From the NCBI RefSeq assembly GCF_007725405.1, contig NZ_CP042163.1, positions 3,658,001 through 3,722,000 of the forward strand: a stretch of 64,000 nt of DNA, written 5' to 3'. Positions 16,351 through 23,844 of this stretch are shown here, piece by piece. The number at the start of each line of letters is the position of its first letter. Positions within the stretch are counted from its first letter, which is position 1. The notes below the pieces were generated by a model. It was not told the DNA's origin. It saw only the letters and a list, made by a program, of their open reading frames with translations, and did not search any database. Position numbers and translations under genes: made by a program. The stretch comes from Shouchella miscanthi (GTDB lineage Bacteria > Bacillota > Bacilli > Bacillales > Bacillaceae_D).

Positions 16351-16452
16351 CAGAAGCACAATTGAGAGAACGAGCATGAGAAGTGAGATCACAAATGAAG
16401 AAACTGTCGCACCAATCGTAATCATGAGATTTAATGCTTCATAGGAAGACAA
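16336..16452 (-). CDS. TxpA/holin-like type I toxin peptide
   Basis: A 38-residue peptide starting TTG 16452 with AAGGAGG 7 bases upstream. It opens MSSYEALNLMITIGATVSSF and continues with one long hydrophobic helix, ending LLKKGK. The N-terminal S-x-Y-E-x-L-x-x-M-I pattern plus a single membrane helix and basic tail is that of the TxpA/BsrG-like Hol_Tox family of B. subtilis type I toxins. Such peptides insert in the membrane and are toxic unless mRNA translation is blocked by an antisense RNA. A convergent RNA is predicted at its 3' end. It is shorter than TxpA (59) and lacks the hydrophilic tail. Confidence 0.75.
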   Translation of the reverse strand: MSSYEALNLMITIGATVSSFVISLLMLVLSIVLLKKGK

Positions 16453-16594
16453 GGCCACACCTCCTTTTTGTTCAAATCGCTATCGGACTATGATTTGTAT
16501 CATGTAAAGAGGGGGTAATCACCATTAATCTCACTCCTTAAAAGAAATACGTCAGAAGAGCTATTTTTCCAACAGTCGAATGGAGGTCTATTGT

Positions 16595-17296
16595 ATGAAG
16601 CAACTGATTGCACTTGGAGGTGGAGGGTTCTCAATGGAACCTAAAAATCCGCTACTCGATGATTATCTATTGAAACAAGCAGACGTATCTTCACCTAAGA
16701 TCTGCTTTCTCCCTACAGCAAGCGGAGATTCTGCTACTTACATTGAGCGCTTTTATGAAGCTTTTCGTCAGAAATCGTGCCAGCCGTCGCATTTATCCCT
16801 TTTTAAACCACCAACACGTGATCTACGTTCCTTTATCCTTGAGAAAGATATGATTTATGTAGGTGGAGGAAACACGATTAACTTGCTACTGCTTTGGAAG
16901 CATTGGGGACTAGATACCTTTTTAAAAGAAGCCTATGAGAATGGAACCATTCTGGCAGGATTAAGTGCAGGCTCAATCTGCTGGTTTGAAAGTGGGATTA
17001 CCGATTCGTACGGTGACAGACTAGAACCGGTAAAAGGGTTAGGCTTCCTATCTGGAAGTCATGCCCCGCACTACGACGGAGAACGCGAGCGAAGACCTAT
17101 GTTCCAACAGCTCATTCGCACCAAAAAAATTCCAGGAGGGATTGCCGCAGATGACGGAGTTGGTTTGCATTATCGTGATGGGACGTTACACACAATCGTA
17201 CGCTCTCGACCAAATGTATATGCATACGCTGTGCATTTAATTGATGGCAGGTTATCCGAACAGCAATTAGAAGCGATTGATCTCAACGAACTATAA
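16595..17296 (+). CDS. Peptidase E-like S51 family hydrolase
   Basis: 233 residues from ATG 16595 (TGGAGG 8 bases upstream; the frame extends to 16580 without a ribosome site). GLSAGSICWFESGITDSYGD has the nucleophile elbow G-x-S-A-G-S of the peptidase E/S51 family in the class I glutamine amidotransferase-like fold. IYVGGGNTINLL is another family hallmark. The later His in APHYDGE completes the likely active site. Peptidase E cleaves Asp-X dipeptides; bacillary members with this sequence are uncharacterised. Monocistronic. Confidence 0.85.
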   Translation: MKQLIALGGGGFSMEPKNPLLDDYLLKQADVSSPKICFLPTASGDSATYIERFYEAFRQKSCQPSHLSLFKPPTRDLRSFILEKDMIYVGGGNTINLLLLWKHWGLDTFLKEAYENGTILAGLSAGSICWFESGITDSYGDRLEPVKGLGFLSGSHAPHYDGERERRPMFQQLIRTKKIPGGIAADDGVGLHYRDGTLHTIVRSRPNVYAYAVHLIDGRLSEQQLEAIDLNEL

Positions 17297-17298
17297 TG

Positions 17299-17331
17299 AA
17301 AAAAGCCGGTCAACACTTCTCGTGCTGACCG
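17299..17331 (-). terminator. Terminator of the mhqE-like gene
   Basis: CGGTCA-CAC pairs with GTG-TGACCG around TTCTC (17307-17331), followed on the minus strand by GC and six Ts; it lies between two convergent genes. Confidence 0.75.
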
Positions 17332-17340
17332 ACCCTTCTA

Positions 17341-18297
17341 TTACGTTCGTAAAGGCTTTAATTTCGCTTCAATGTCTTTACGCTTTGGCTCAAGAAACGG
17401 CGGCAGCGAAAGTGCCTTTCCAAAGTTTTCTATCGATTCATCAATGTCAAAACCTGGCCCATCTGTTGCTAATTCATAAAGAATACCGTTCGGCTCTCTG
17501 AAGTACAGTGATTTAAAATAATAACGATCAACAAAACCAGATGTCGTAAACCCTTCCTTCTCAATATGTTGCACCCATTGGTGAAGCTCTTCCTCTGTTT
17601 TTACACGAAAGGCAATGTGATGAACACTTCCTCTTCCCTCACGTGCTTTTGGTAAATCTTTATTTTCTTCAACATGAATTTCACCAGCTAGTCCACTTTC
17701 CCCAACTTGAAAAACGTGAACCGCGTACTCGCCATTCTTATAATGACCACTTTTGGTGTAACCAAGTACGTCCGTTAGCACTTGAGCTGTCGGTTCTGCA
17801 TAGCGAACTTGTAACGTTGCAGGTCCAAGACCAATAATAGCATGCTCACCAGGCACGTCTTCTGTTCCATTTTCAAGAACGGGTTCCGCACCCTCATCAA
17901 CAATAAGACTCATACGATGACCATCTGGATCTTGAAAAGGCAAAACAAGCACGCCATTTCTTTCACGTATGTCTTCATGCTCTACATGATACGTTTTAAA
18001 ACGCTCAAGCCAAAACTGGAGCGCTTCGCTTGAGGAAACAAGTAGTCCAATTTCGTAAATACGATTGGTTCCTTCCCTTTTCTGTGCCAATAACGGAATC
18101 TCAAAAAAGGTCACTTCTGTGCCTGGAGATCCTTTTGCATCTGCATAAAACAAATGATAATTCGACGTGTTGTCTTGATTAACCGTTTTTTTTACTAGTT
18201 TCATTCCAAGAATGTTTCTGTAAAACGCTAAGTTCCGTTCCGCATTTGCTGTTAATGACGATACGTGATGATGACCATGAAGCTTCATGCCTATCAC
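17341..18297 (-). CDS. Ring-cleaving dioxygenase of the MhqA/MhqE/MhqO type
   Basis: A 318-residue protein with two glyoxalase/vicinal-oxygen-chelate modules. The first starts LHGHHHVSSLTANAERNLAFY, the second at about residue 150 (AIIGLGPATLQV); GSVHHIAFRV and PNGILYELATDGPGF supply the metal-binding His and Glu of the second module. B. subtilis MhqA, MhqE and MhqO are thiol- and quinone-induced enzymes of this type repressed by MhqR. The gene is divergent from mhqD/mhqR-like genes, across a perfect operator, so it is very likely the same regulon. Which paralogue it equals cannot be decided. Confidence 0.88.
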   Translation of the reverse strand: MIGMKLHGHHHVSSLTANAERNLAFYRNILGMKLVKKTVNQDNTSNYHLFYADAKGSPGTEVTFFEIPLLAQKREGTNRIYEIGLLVSSSEALQFWLERFKTYHVEHEDIRERNGVLVLPFQDPDGHRMSLIVDEGAEPVLENGTEDVPGEHAIIGLGPATLQVRYAEPTAQVLTDVLGYTKSGHYKNGEYAVHVFQVGESGLAGEIHVEENKDLPKAREGRGSVHHIAFRVKTEEELHQWVQHIEKEGFTTSGFVDRYYFKSLYFREPNGILYELATDGPGFDIDESIENFGKALSLPPFLEPKRKDIEAKLKPLRT

Positions 18298-18321
18298 TCC
18301 CTTTGTTATCTTGATTTATTT

Positions 18322-18352
18322 ATAGTTTACAGGTAAACTATTGAAGAGTCAA
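18322..18352. promoter_or_regulatory. MhqR-type operator with divergent promoters
   Basis: ATAGTTTAC-AG-GTAAACTAT (18322-18341) is a perfect 9-bp inverted repeat. On the minus strand TTGACT (18352-18347) and TAAACT (18329-18324) are spaced by 17 bases; on the plus strand TTGATT (18311-18316) and TAAACT (18334-18339) are also spaced by 17. Both -10 boxes lie inside the palindrome, so one repressor dimer would block both promoters. MhqR encoded at 18984 is the obvious candidate; binding is inferred. Confidence 0.65.
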
Positions 18353-18372
18353 TTTAGTTAGGGGGGATTACA

Positions 18373-18987
18373 ATGCATTACTTTTACCATCGCAGTCAAA
18401 CATCAACGGATACGTTCATTTTACTTCATGGTAGTGCAGGAAGAGAGTCAGATTTGCTTGACATTGCTGGTGACTTGGATGTCTCCTTTTCCGTTATTGG
18501 TCTACGTGGAGAAGTCCGTGATGAAAAAGGGTTTCGTTATTTCTCTCGTCCGATTAAAGGAGCGTTTGATTACGAAGACATCAGCTACCGCACAGAACAG
18601 ATTCACCAAACGATTGACACGCTTTTAGCTGAAAAAGAGGTCCCTCATGGTAAGCGCCATCTCATCGGCTACTCTAACGGAGCGAATATTGCCACTAGCT
18701 TATTACTGACGCACCCTAATGACTATACGAGCGCCGTGTTGTTCCATCCAAGCAACCTGTTCCAAAATCCTAAAGAGGTTCATTTGTCACATACAAAGAT
18801 TTTTATTTCAGCAGGAGCTACTGATACGCTCGTTGCACCTGGAGAAGCCTTCGCGTTACAAACACAGCTGAACCAATTCGGCGCAGAAACAAAACTCTCA
18901 TTAACCGACTATGGACATGCGTTAACAAATGCAGATATAGAAGAAGCTACAAAATGGTGGAAATCTATTTATGGTGGTGCTATATGA
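18373..18987 (+). CDS. mhqD: MhqD-like carboxylesterase/phospholipase
   Basis: A 204-residue alpha/beta hydrolase. FILLHGSAGRESDLL carries the oxyanion region, LIGYSNGANIA the nucleophile elbow (G-x-S-x-G), ATDTLV the acid and YGHALT the catalytic His. In B. subtilis mhqD lies with mhqE in the MhqR regulon that protects against methylhydroquinone and related electrophiles. The ribosome site AGGGGGG is 6 bases upstream, and the stop overlaps the start of the MarR gene. The natural ester substrate is unknown. Confidence 0.87.
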   Translation: MHYFYHRSQTSTDTFILLHGSAGRESDLLDIAGDLDVSFSVIGLRGEVRDEKGFRYFSRPIKGAFDYEDISYRTEQIHQTIDTLLAEKEVPHGKRHLIGYSNGANIATSLLLTHPNDYTSAVLFHPSNLFQNPKEVHLSHTKIFISAGATDTLVAPGEAFALQTQLNQFGAETKLSLTDYGHALTNADIEEATKWWKSIYGGAI

Positions 18988-19424
18988 AACAAAACAACAA
19001 ATCAAGAGAAGACGTCCTTGCGCTTCTCGTCTGGTTCAGATTATCGCGAACGTATCATCATAGCTTAAAGCAATCAAACACGTTTCTTAAGGAGTGGGGG
19101 TTAACCGTTGCACAATTTGATGTGCTCGTTCATATCGGAACGAATAAGCGTCTCTCTCAACTAGACCTAGCCAATTCTCTCCTCGTGACAAAAGGGAACA
19201 TTACAAAGCTCTTAGCGAAAATGGAAGAAAACGGCTGGATTAAACGAGAAAAAGAAAAACGCTCAAAATACTTGTCTTTAACAGAGAATGGCAAGCAATT
19301 GTACGACGACATTGTGCCTCAGCAAGAGCATCAACAAGCCGCTTATTTCAATCACTTAACAAATGACGAATTAATGCAATTACACACATTACTAAAGAAA
19401 GTTCAAGAGCCACACACAACATAA
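18984..19424 (+). CDS. mhqR: MhqR-like MarR family repressor
   Basis: 146 residues, essentially the length of B. subtilis MhqR (145). ATG 18984 overlaps the mhqD stop (ATGA), so it is translationally coupled; a longer frame from 18954 lies within mhqD. The winged helix is visible from WGLTVAQFDVLVHIGTNKR through SLLVTKGNITKLLAKMEENG to the wing REKEKRSKYLSLTENGKQL. It probably represses its own operon and the divergent dioxygenase gene through the palindrome at 18322-18341. MhqR senses quinones and thiol-reactive electrophiles in B. subtilis; the ligand here is inferred. Confidence 0.85.
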   Translation: MKQNNKSREDVLALLVWFRLSRTYHHSLKQSNTFLKEWGLTVAQFDVLVHIGTNKRLSQLDLANSLLVTKGNITKLLAKMEENGWIKREKEKRSKYLSLTENGKQLYDDIVPQQEHQQAAYFNHLTNDELMQLHTLLKKVQEPHTT

Positions 19425-19457
19425 AAAAGAGCACAACAATTGTCGTGCTTCTTTTTT
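19423..19457 (+). terminator. Terminator of the mhqD-mhqR operon
   Basis: AAAAAAGA-GCAC pairs with GTGC-TTCTTTTTT around a palindromic ACAATTGT loop; the T-tract ends at 19457. Confidence 0.75.
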
Positions 19458-19471
19458 ATGTACTCTTCATT

Positions 19472-19696
19472 TCAGCTAGTCACTTCTTTTTTTCCGTACC
19501 TCACTTGAAACAACCCATAAGCGACAGTCGCCGCCAAAACACCTGTTACCAACTGAATAAATGGATAGTACGTTGTTCCCAATGCTGGAATCATCCATCC
19601 CCTCATATAAGCCGTCGTCAATAAATAGCCTGATAAAATGTGAAGTAGATACATAAGTACACTAAATGTGCTGATAAATAGGAAGTATGGTTTCAT
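19472..19696 (-). CDS. Small two-helix membrane protein, unknown function
   Basis: 74 residues from ATG 19696 (GGGGGG 6 bases upstream; the frame continues upstream without support). Hydrophobic segments occupy about residues 4-27 and 43-62, with a short basic tail (VRYGKKEVTS). No family is recognised. Convergent with mhqR; no obvious functional link. Confidence 0.6.
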   Translation of the reverse strand: MKPYFLFISTFSVLMYLLHILSGYLLTTAYMRGWMIPALGTTYYPFIQLVTGVLAATVAYGLFQVRYGKKEVTS

Positions 19697-19898
19697 ATCT
19701 GTCCCCCCTTTCCTTTCTACGCATGACTCTCTTTGATGTTTCACTTTCTTACGTTAACGAATCCCCCTATTGCTACTCTACCAAACAACACCGATAAGTT
19801 TGACTGATCTAGAGGATTTTTAATAAAAAAAACGAAACCATGTAAGGAAGAAACGATGGGCACTCTGCCCACTCGATATTAGCATAAAGGAGCCAATT

Positions 19899-20312
19899 AT
19901 GGATTATAAAACGCCGAAACATATTCTTTCTTCTGCCACAATTGTCTTGAACAAACAGCAAGAACTATTACTCATTAAAGGGCCGAAGCGGGGGTGGGAG
20001 TTTCCTGGTGGACAGGTAGAAGAAGGTGAATCGTTGGTAGACGCTGCGGTTCGAGAAACCAAAGAAGAAACCGGATTGGACATCGAAATCACTCAATTTT
20101 GCGGCATTTTTCAAAATACGACTGCTTCGATCTGCAACACTCTATACTTAGCTAACGTTATAGGTGGCGAAATGACTACAACCCCAGAAGCCCTTGAAGT
20201 TGGTTTTTTTCCGATTGAAGATGCCTTAAACATGGTTACGTATCGCAATTTCAAGGAACGAATTGAATACTGTCTTGATCCATCAAAACAACCTTTTCTT
20301 GTTGTCTTTTAG
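19899..20312 (+). CDS. Nudix hydrolase
   Basis: 137 residues. The Nudix box runs from GGQVEEGESLVDAAVRETKE to ETGL (about residues 38-60) and fits G-x5-E-x7-R-E-x-x-E-E-x-G with all catalytic acids. Nudix enzymes hydrolyse nucleoside diphosphates linked to another moiety. The short N-terminus with ATIVLNKQQELLLIKGPKRG resembles general housecleaning Nudix proteins; the substrate is unknown. AAAGGAG precedes the ATG. Monocistronic, ended by the hairpin at 20377. Confidence 0.88.
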   Translation: MDYKTPKHILSSATIVLNKQQELLLIKGPKRGWEFPGGQVEEGESLVDAAVRETKEETGLDIEITQFCGIFQNTTASICNTLYLANVIGGEMTTTPEALEVGFFPIEDALNMVTYRNFKERIEYCLDPSKQPFLVVF

Positions 20313-20376
20313 CGATTCATACTTGCATAACTACCCCTTTTTCTTCCTAGCAAATTCGCGGTAGCCCCGCCCGCCC

Positions 20377-20409
20377 AAAACTCGTTACGTATATAAACGA
20401 GTTTTTTTT
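20377..20409 (+). terminator. Terminator downstream of the Nudix gene
   Basis: AAAACTCGTT (20377-20386) pairs with AACGAGTTTT (20396-20405) and is followed by a T-run to 20409. Confidence 0.8.
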
Positions 20410-20517
20410 GCATCTAGCCCCATTCTCTATAACCTGGTTACTATACTCTTGGTGTACGATTCCATCTCATAATTACCCCATTTTGTTCTGTAAAATAAAA
20501 AAAGTTATATGTATGCG

Positions 20518-20598
20518 TTTACACAAAAACAAATCAGTGTTAGAATGATCAAAATGTAATATTTATTACTTTTTTATTTTATAAGTAATGAATATTAC
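20518..20598 (+). promoter_or_regulatory. Promoter and twin operators of the TRAP/RraA catabolic operon
   Basis: TTTACA (20518-20523) and TAGAAT (20541-20546) with a 17-base spacer make a good SigA promoter. Directly downstream are two related palindromes: GTAATA-TT-TATTAC (20556-20569) and GTAAT-GAAT-ATTAC (20585-20598), 29 bases apart. Their position after the predicted start site suits repression. The RpiR regulator encoded at 22958 is the likely binder (inference). Confidence 0.6.
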
Positions 20599-20626
20599 CT
20601 TAACTTCTTCGAGGAGGATAACGAAA

Positions 20627-21976
20627 ATGGGAATGGCAGTGTGGGCACTTATATCATTCATCGTTATTATTTTGATTTGGGCAATTTTCACAAGACGAAA
20701 TATTGGCGAAGCAATGATATTAGGCTTTATAACAACATTATTATTTGCAGGTGATCGAGCATTTGAATTATTTCTTCCCAGTTTAATGAGAGGGCTTACA
20801 CATGAAGTCGTTTTTGCATCCTTAGCGTTTATTTTTATGGCTCAACTCATTAATCATACTGGGCTTATCGGACGCATTATTCAGATCCTTAATTCATTAA
20901 TTGGACGGCTGCCTGGAGGAGCTGCTTATGTGAACACCTTTGGCTCTGGCTTATTCGCACTTGTAGCAGGTTCAGGTTCAGGAATTGCTGCAACGACAGG
21001 CTCTATCACCATACCTTGGATGGAACGTTCTGGTTGGAGAAAAGAGCATGCTGCATCAATCGTCGCTGGAAACTCTGGGTTTGGTAGTATTATCCCGCCT
21101 AACTCCACGATGTTCATTATGTTAGGGTTTGCACCGGTTGCTGCTAGTGTTGGGCAAAGCAGCTTATTTATTGCCCTGTACGTTGCCGGTCTTTATGCAT
21201 TGGTTCATCGAGTACTCGTCGTCTTTATTATGACGAAACGCTATAACATTCAACCTGTTCATCCGGATTTAATTCAACCAATCGGAACTTCCTTTCGAGC
21301 TGGCTGGACATCATTACTCATATTTTTAGGCATTGTCGTTCCACTTCTTATTAATTTTGGACCTCTAGCCAATTGGTTTGTTTCACTAGAGGGTGTTGGG
21401 CAATCAGCAATGGACGCGATTTCCTTCATTGTTTGGGTTCCTGTATTTATGATTCTTTTTACTATCATCGTTGGACGCAATCATTTACCAAAAGGGAAAG
21501 AAGAATGGAGTCGATTTTTTGAGAAAACAGCTCCTTCATATTTTGTGATTGGACCTGTTTTAATTTTCACATTCGCTACTAGTGCTGTCTTAAATGAAAT
21601 TGGATTAACCGAGCAATTACAAGCACTCATGACATCTTTTGCCGTTCCTAAATGGCTTATGATTGCCATTGTCGGCATCGTTATTACATTAGTGGCAACA
21701 CCATTAGCAACATCGGCAACAATAGCAACAATTGGTCTTGCTTCATTTGGCGCTCTTACAGCTGTTGGCGTTGACCCGTTACTTGCGGTCGTTACCATTA
21801 TGATGTTTGGAGCAACTGAAGGAAGTACACCAACCTCAGGACCTATCTATGTAGCAACTGGAATGGCCAAAATCGGTGCAGAGAAAACATACATCCCGTT
21901 ACTAATTTATTACACGATTCCATTATTGATTATTAGTTGGTTGATTGGAATGGGCATACTCCCAATTCCTTTATAG
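20627..21976 (+). CDS. TRAP-type large permease (DctM-like)
   Basis: 449 residues from ATG 20627 (GAGGAGG 8-9 bases upstream; a longer frame from 20588 has no site). About 12 hydrophobic segments are present. The GSGSGIAATTGSITIPWMER loop and SIVAGNSGFGSIIPPNSTMF, repeated in a similar form as FGATEGSTPTSGPIY, match the large membrane subunit of TRAP transporters, which import organic acids with Na+. There is no periplasmic-type binding protein (DctP) gene in the operon and the next gene is only a two-helix protein, so this is an atypical TRAP system. The substrate is probably the compound degraded by the downstream enzymes. Confidence 0.75.
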   Translation: MGMAVWALISFIVIILIWAIFTRRNIGEAMILGFITTLLFAGDRAFELFLPSLMRGLTHEVVFASLAFIFMAQLINHTGLIGRIIQILNSLIGRLPGGAAYVNTFGSGLFALVAGSGSGIAATTGSITIPWMERSGWRKEHAASIVAGNSGFGSIIPPNSTMFIMLGFAPVAASVGQSSLFIALYVAGLYALVHRVLVVFIMTKRYNIQPVHPDLIQPIGTSFRAGWTSLLIFLGIVVPLLINFGPLANWFVSLEGVGQSAMDAISFIVWVPVFMILFTIIVGRNHLPKGKEEWSRFFEKTAPSYFVIGPVLIFTFATSAVLNEIGLTEQLQALMTSFAVPKWLMIAIVGIVITLVATPLATSATIATIGLASFGALTAVGVDPLLAVVTIMMFGATEGSTPTSGPIYVATGMAKIGAEKTYIPLLIYYTIPLLIISWLIGMGILPIPL

Positions 21977-21988
21977 GAGGCGTTTAAG

Positions 21989-22213
21989 ATGAGAAAAGTA
22001 TTGATGATCATTTTCATATGTTCAGTTACCTTATTTATTCTTTTAGGATCCGTACTCGTTCTTGGACAATTACTCGGTTTACTCGTTGCAAATGGAAATT
22101 GGGTGATAAACCTTGATGAGAACTTGGCTAGCACCGTCTATTTTGTAACATCGATTGCCGCTTTTTCTGGTTATTTACTTTCTTATACAAAAAAGAAGAA
22201 AACGGAAGGATGA
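21989..22213 (+). CDS. Small two-helix membrane protein, possible permease partner
   Basis: 74 residues; AGGAGG precedes the ATG and the gene lies 12 bases after the permease and overlaps or abuts the next. Hydrophobic segments at about residues 5-34 and 47-66, basic tail (YTKKKKTEG). It is far shorter than a normal DctQ subunit (four helices, about 160 residues). Position suggests a small accessory subunit of the permease; sequence alone does not show it. Confidence 0.6.
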   Translation: MRKVLMIIFICSVTLFILLGSVLVLGQLLGLLVANGNWVINLDENLASTVYFVTSIAAFSGYLLSYTKKKKTEG

Positions 22214-22218
22214 CTACC

Positions 22219-22869
22219 ATGAGTACCACGAACATCGTTTTACATCAAGCACCTGAATTGTTACCTAAAGAATGGGTGGAACGAGCAAAAAAAGTAAGCA
22301 CCACTCTATTAAGTGATGTAATGGATAGCCCGATTGAAATGGAGCATCCGATTAAACCATGTCATATTGATAGCGTATTAGTAGGAACCGCTGTAACGAT
22401 TGATGTAGAAAGCGGAGATAATTTAGCTGTTCATCACGCAATCTATCACTCTCAACCTGGTCATGTACTCGTTGTAAATGCTAACGGCTATGAAAAGCGT
22501 GCCGTTATTGGTGAACTAATGGCAGCAGCAGCTGAAGCGTTGCACTTAAATGGCTTTGTCATTGATGGCTTTATCCGTGATTTGTCTACTTTATCAAAAT
22601 CTACGTTTCCGGTGTTTAGTCGTGGGGCAGTACCTGGTGGACCCAAAAAAAATGGTCCTGGTCGTGTGAATGATCCGATTCAATGTGGAGGGTTAGCGAT
22701 CCAACCTGGAGATTTTATTATGGGTGACGCAGATGGTGTGATTGTATTGCCACGTGAAGAAGTAGAAGGAGCACTTCAGCGCGCTGAAGAAAAGGCTCAT
22801 TATGAAGCAGAACGATTAAAGAAAATCGCAGAAGGTCAAATTAAGCCTGCTTGGTTAAAAACTGTTTAA
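22219..22869 (+). CDS. RraA-family aldolase/decarboxylase
   Basis: 216 residues from ATG 22219 (GGAAGG 9 bases upstream; the ATG at 22210 abuts that site). VVNANGYEKRAVIGELMAAA, VIDGFIRDLSTL and FIMGDADGVIVLP are the conserved stretches of the RraA-like 4-hydroxy-4-methyl-2-oxoglutarate aldolase/oxaloacetate decarboxylase family, with the R-D pair and G-D-x-D-G metal site present. This fold also includes RraA, the RNase E inhibitor, but the catabolic setting and metal site favour an enzyme acting on a 2-oxo acid. It would generate pyruvate or a similar product. Confidence 0.8.
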   Translation: MSTTNIVLHQAPELLPKEWVERAKKVSTTLLSDVMDSPIEMEHPIKPCHIDSVLVGTAVTIDVESGDNLAVHHAIYHSQPGHVLVVNANGYEKRAVIGELMAAAAEALHLNGFVIDGFIRDLSTLSKSTFPVFSRGAVPGGPKKNGPGRVNDPIQCGGLAIQPGDFIMGDADGVIVLPREEVEGALQRAEEKAHYEAERLKKIAEGQIKPAWLKTV

Positions 22870-22957
22870 ACCGTCTCTTCTAAAGGGAACATAGACACTC
22901 TATTTAATGTTCGATATGATTTTAAATGAAGACTATTTCCCTTAGGAGTGTACTGTT

Positions 22958-23818
22958 ATGAAAAATCCTTTAGATCGATTAAAAGAAAACATCTCGTCTT
23001 TACCGCGATCACAGAAGTTAGTTGTCGATTTTATTATAAGTCATTACAACGATGTCGGCTTTATGACTGTTGAAGAACTATCAAAGAAAGTCGGAACAAG
23101 TACCACTACTGTCATGCGACTAATGTCTAGTGTAGGATTTTCTGGATACTCCGAGTTCCAAAAGAATTTACAGCTTCTTTTAAAAGAAGAGAGTACGCCG
23201 CAAACAAGATTAGAAAAAAACCTAACCACACTCTCGCAAAATGAAAGTTGGTTAAATCACTATAATTTGCAGCTAGCACAAATACAACAAGCCAATCAGA
23301 TTAATATGGAGACAAACTTTTCACAAGTTGAGTCACTTATAGAAAAAGCAACCAATGTCTTCTGCACGAGTGTTCGAAGCGGATTACCAGTAGCACAATA
23401 CTTAACGCACAATTTAAATCGAATGTTCGGGAACACCAAGCTTACTCTTGCAGATTCAAGCGATTGGGCCGACGACGTCATTTCTTTTTCTAAGGAGGAT
23501 GTCCTTATCGTTGTTAGTTTTGCGCGGTATGGGGCTAGGTTGATGCATTACGCTGATCAAGCTAAAAAAAATGGAGCATCAGTCGTCGTCATTACAGATA
23601 AGTTTTCATCACCATTGCTTGCTTATGCAGATGCACACTTAATCTGTCCAGCGGAAAGCATATCTTCTCACAATTCAGTCGTCTCCTCTTTCTTTCTTGT
23701 TGACTATTTAATTAGTGCATTAGCCTTATCAAACTCCGAACGTGTAAAGCAGCGCTTAAGTGAAGTAAACAGTGTGCTTACATCTATGAATTACCACACT
23801 GAAAAAAAGAACAACTAA
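22958..23818 (+). CDS. RpiR family transcriptional regulator
   Basis: 286 residues. The N-terminal HTH_6 domain (about 1-77) includes LSKKVGTSTTTVMRLMSSVG; the C-terminal half (about 120-260) is a SIS sugar-phosphate-binding domain with FCTSVRSGLPVAQYLTHNLN and VLIVVSFARYGARLMHYADQ. RpiR proteins respond to phosphosugars or related acids. It is inside the operon it probably controls through the palindromes near 20556 and 20585. AGGAG precedes the ATG. Confidence 0.85.
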   Translation: MKNPLDRLKENISSLPRSQKLVVDFIISHYNDVGFMTVEELSKKVGTSTTTVMRLMSSVGFSGYSEFQKNLQLLLKEESTPQTRLEKNLTTLSQNESWLNHYNLQLAQIQQANQINMETNFSQVESLIEKATNVFCTSVRSGLPVAQYLTHNLNRMFGNTKLTLADSSDWADDVISFSKEDVLIVVSFARYGARLMHYADQAKKNGASVVVITDKFSSPLLAYADAHLICPAESISSHNSVVSSFFLVDYLISALALSNSERVKQRLSEVNSVLTSMNYHTEKKNN

Positions 23819-23844
23819 TTTTTATTTAACGAAGGATGATTTTA

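Noticed and set aside
20627-21976. Gluconate (GntP) or citrate permease as identity of the operon permease
   Set aside because: The paired Gly-rich hairpin loops with I-I-P-P-N-S match TRAP large subunits better; absence of DctP/DctQ keeps some doubt.
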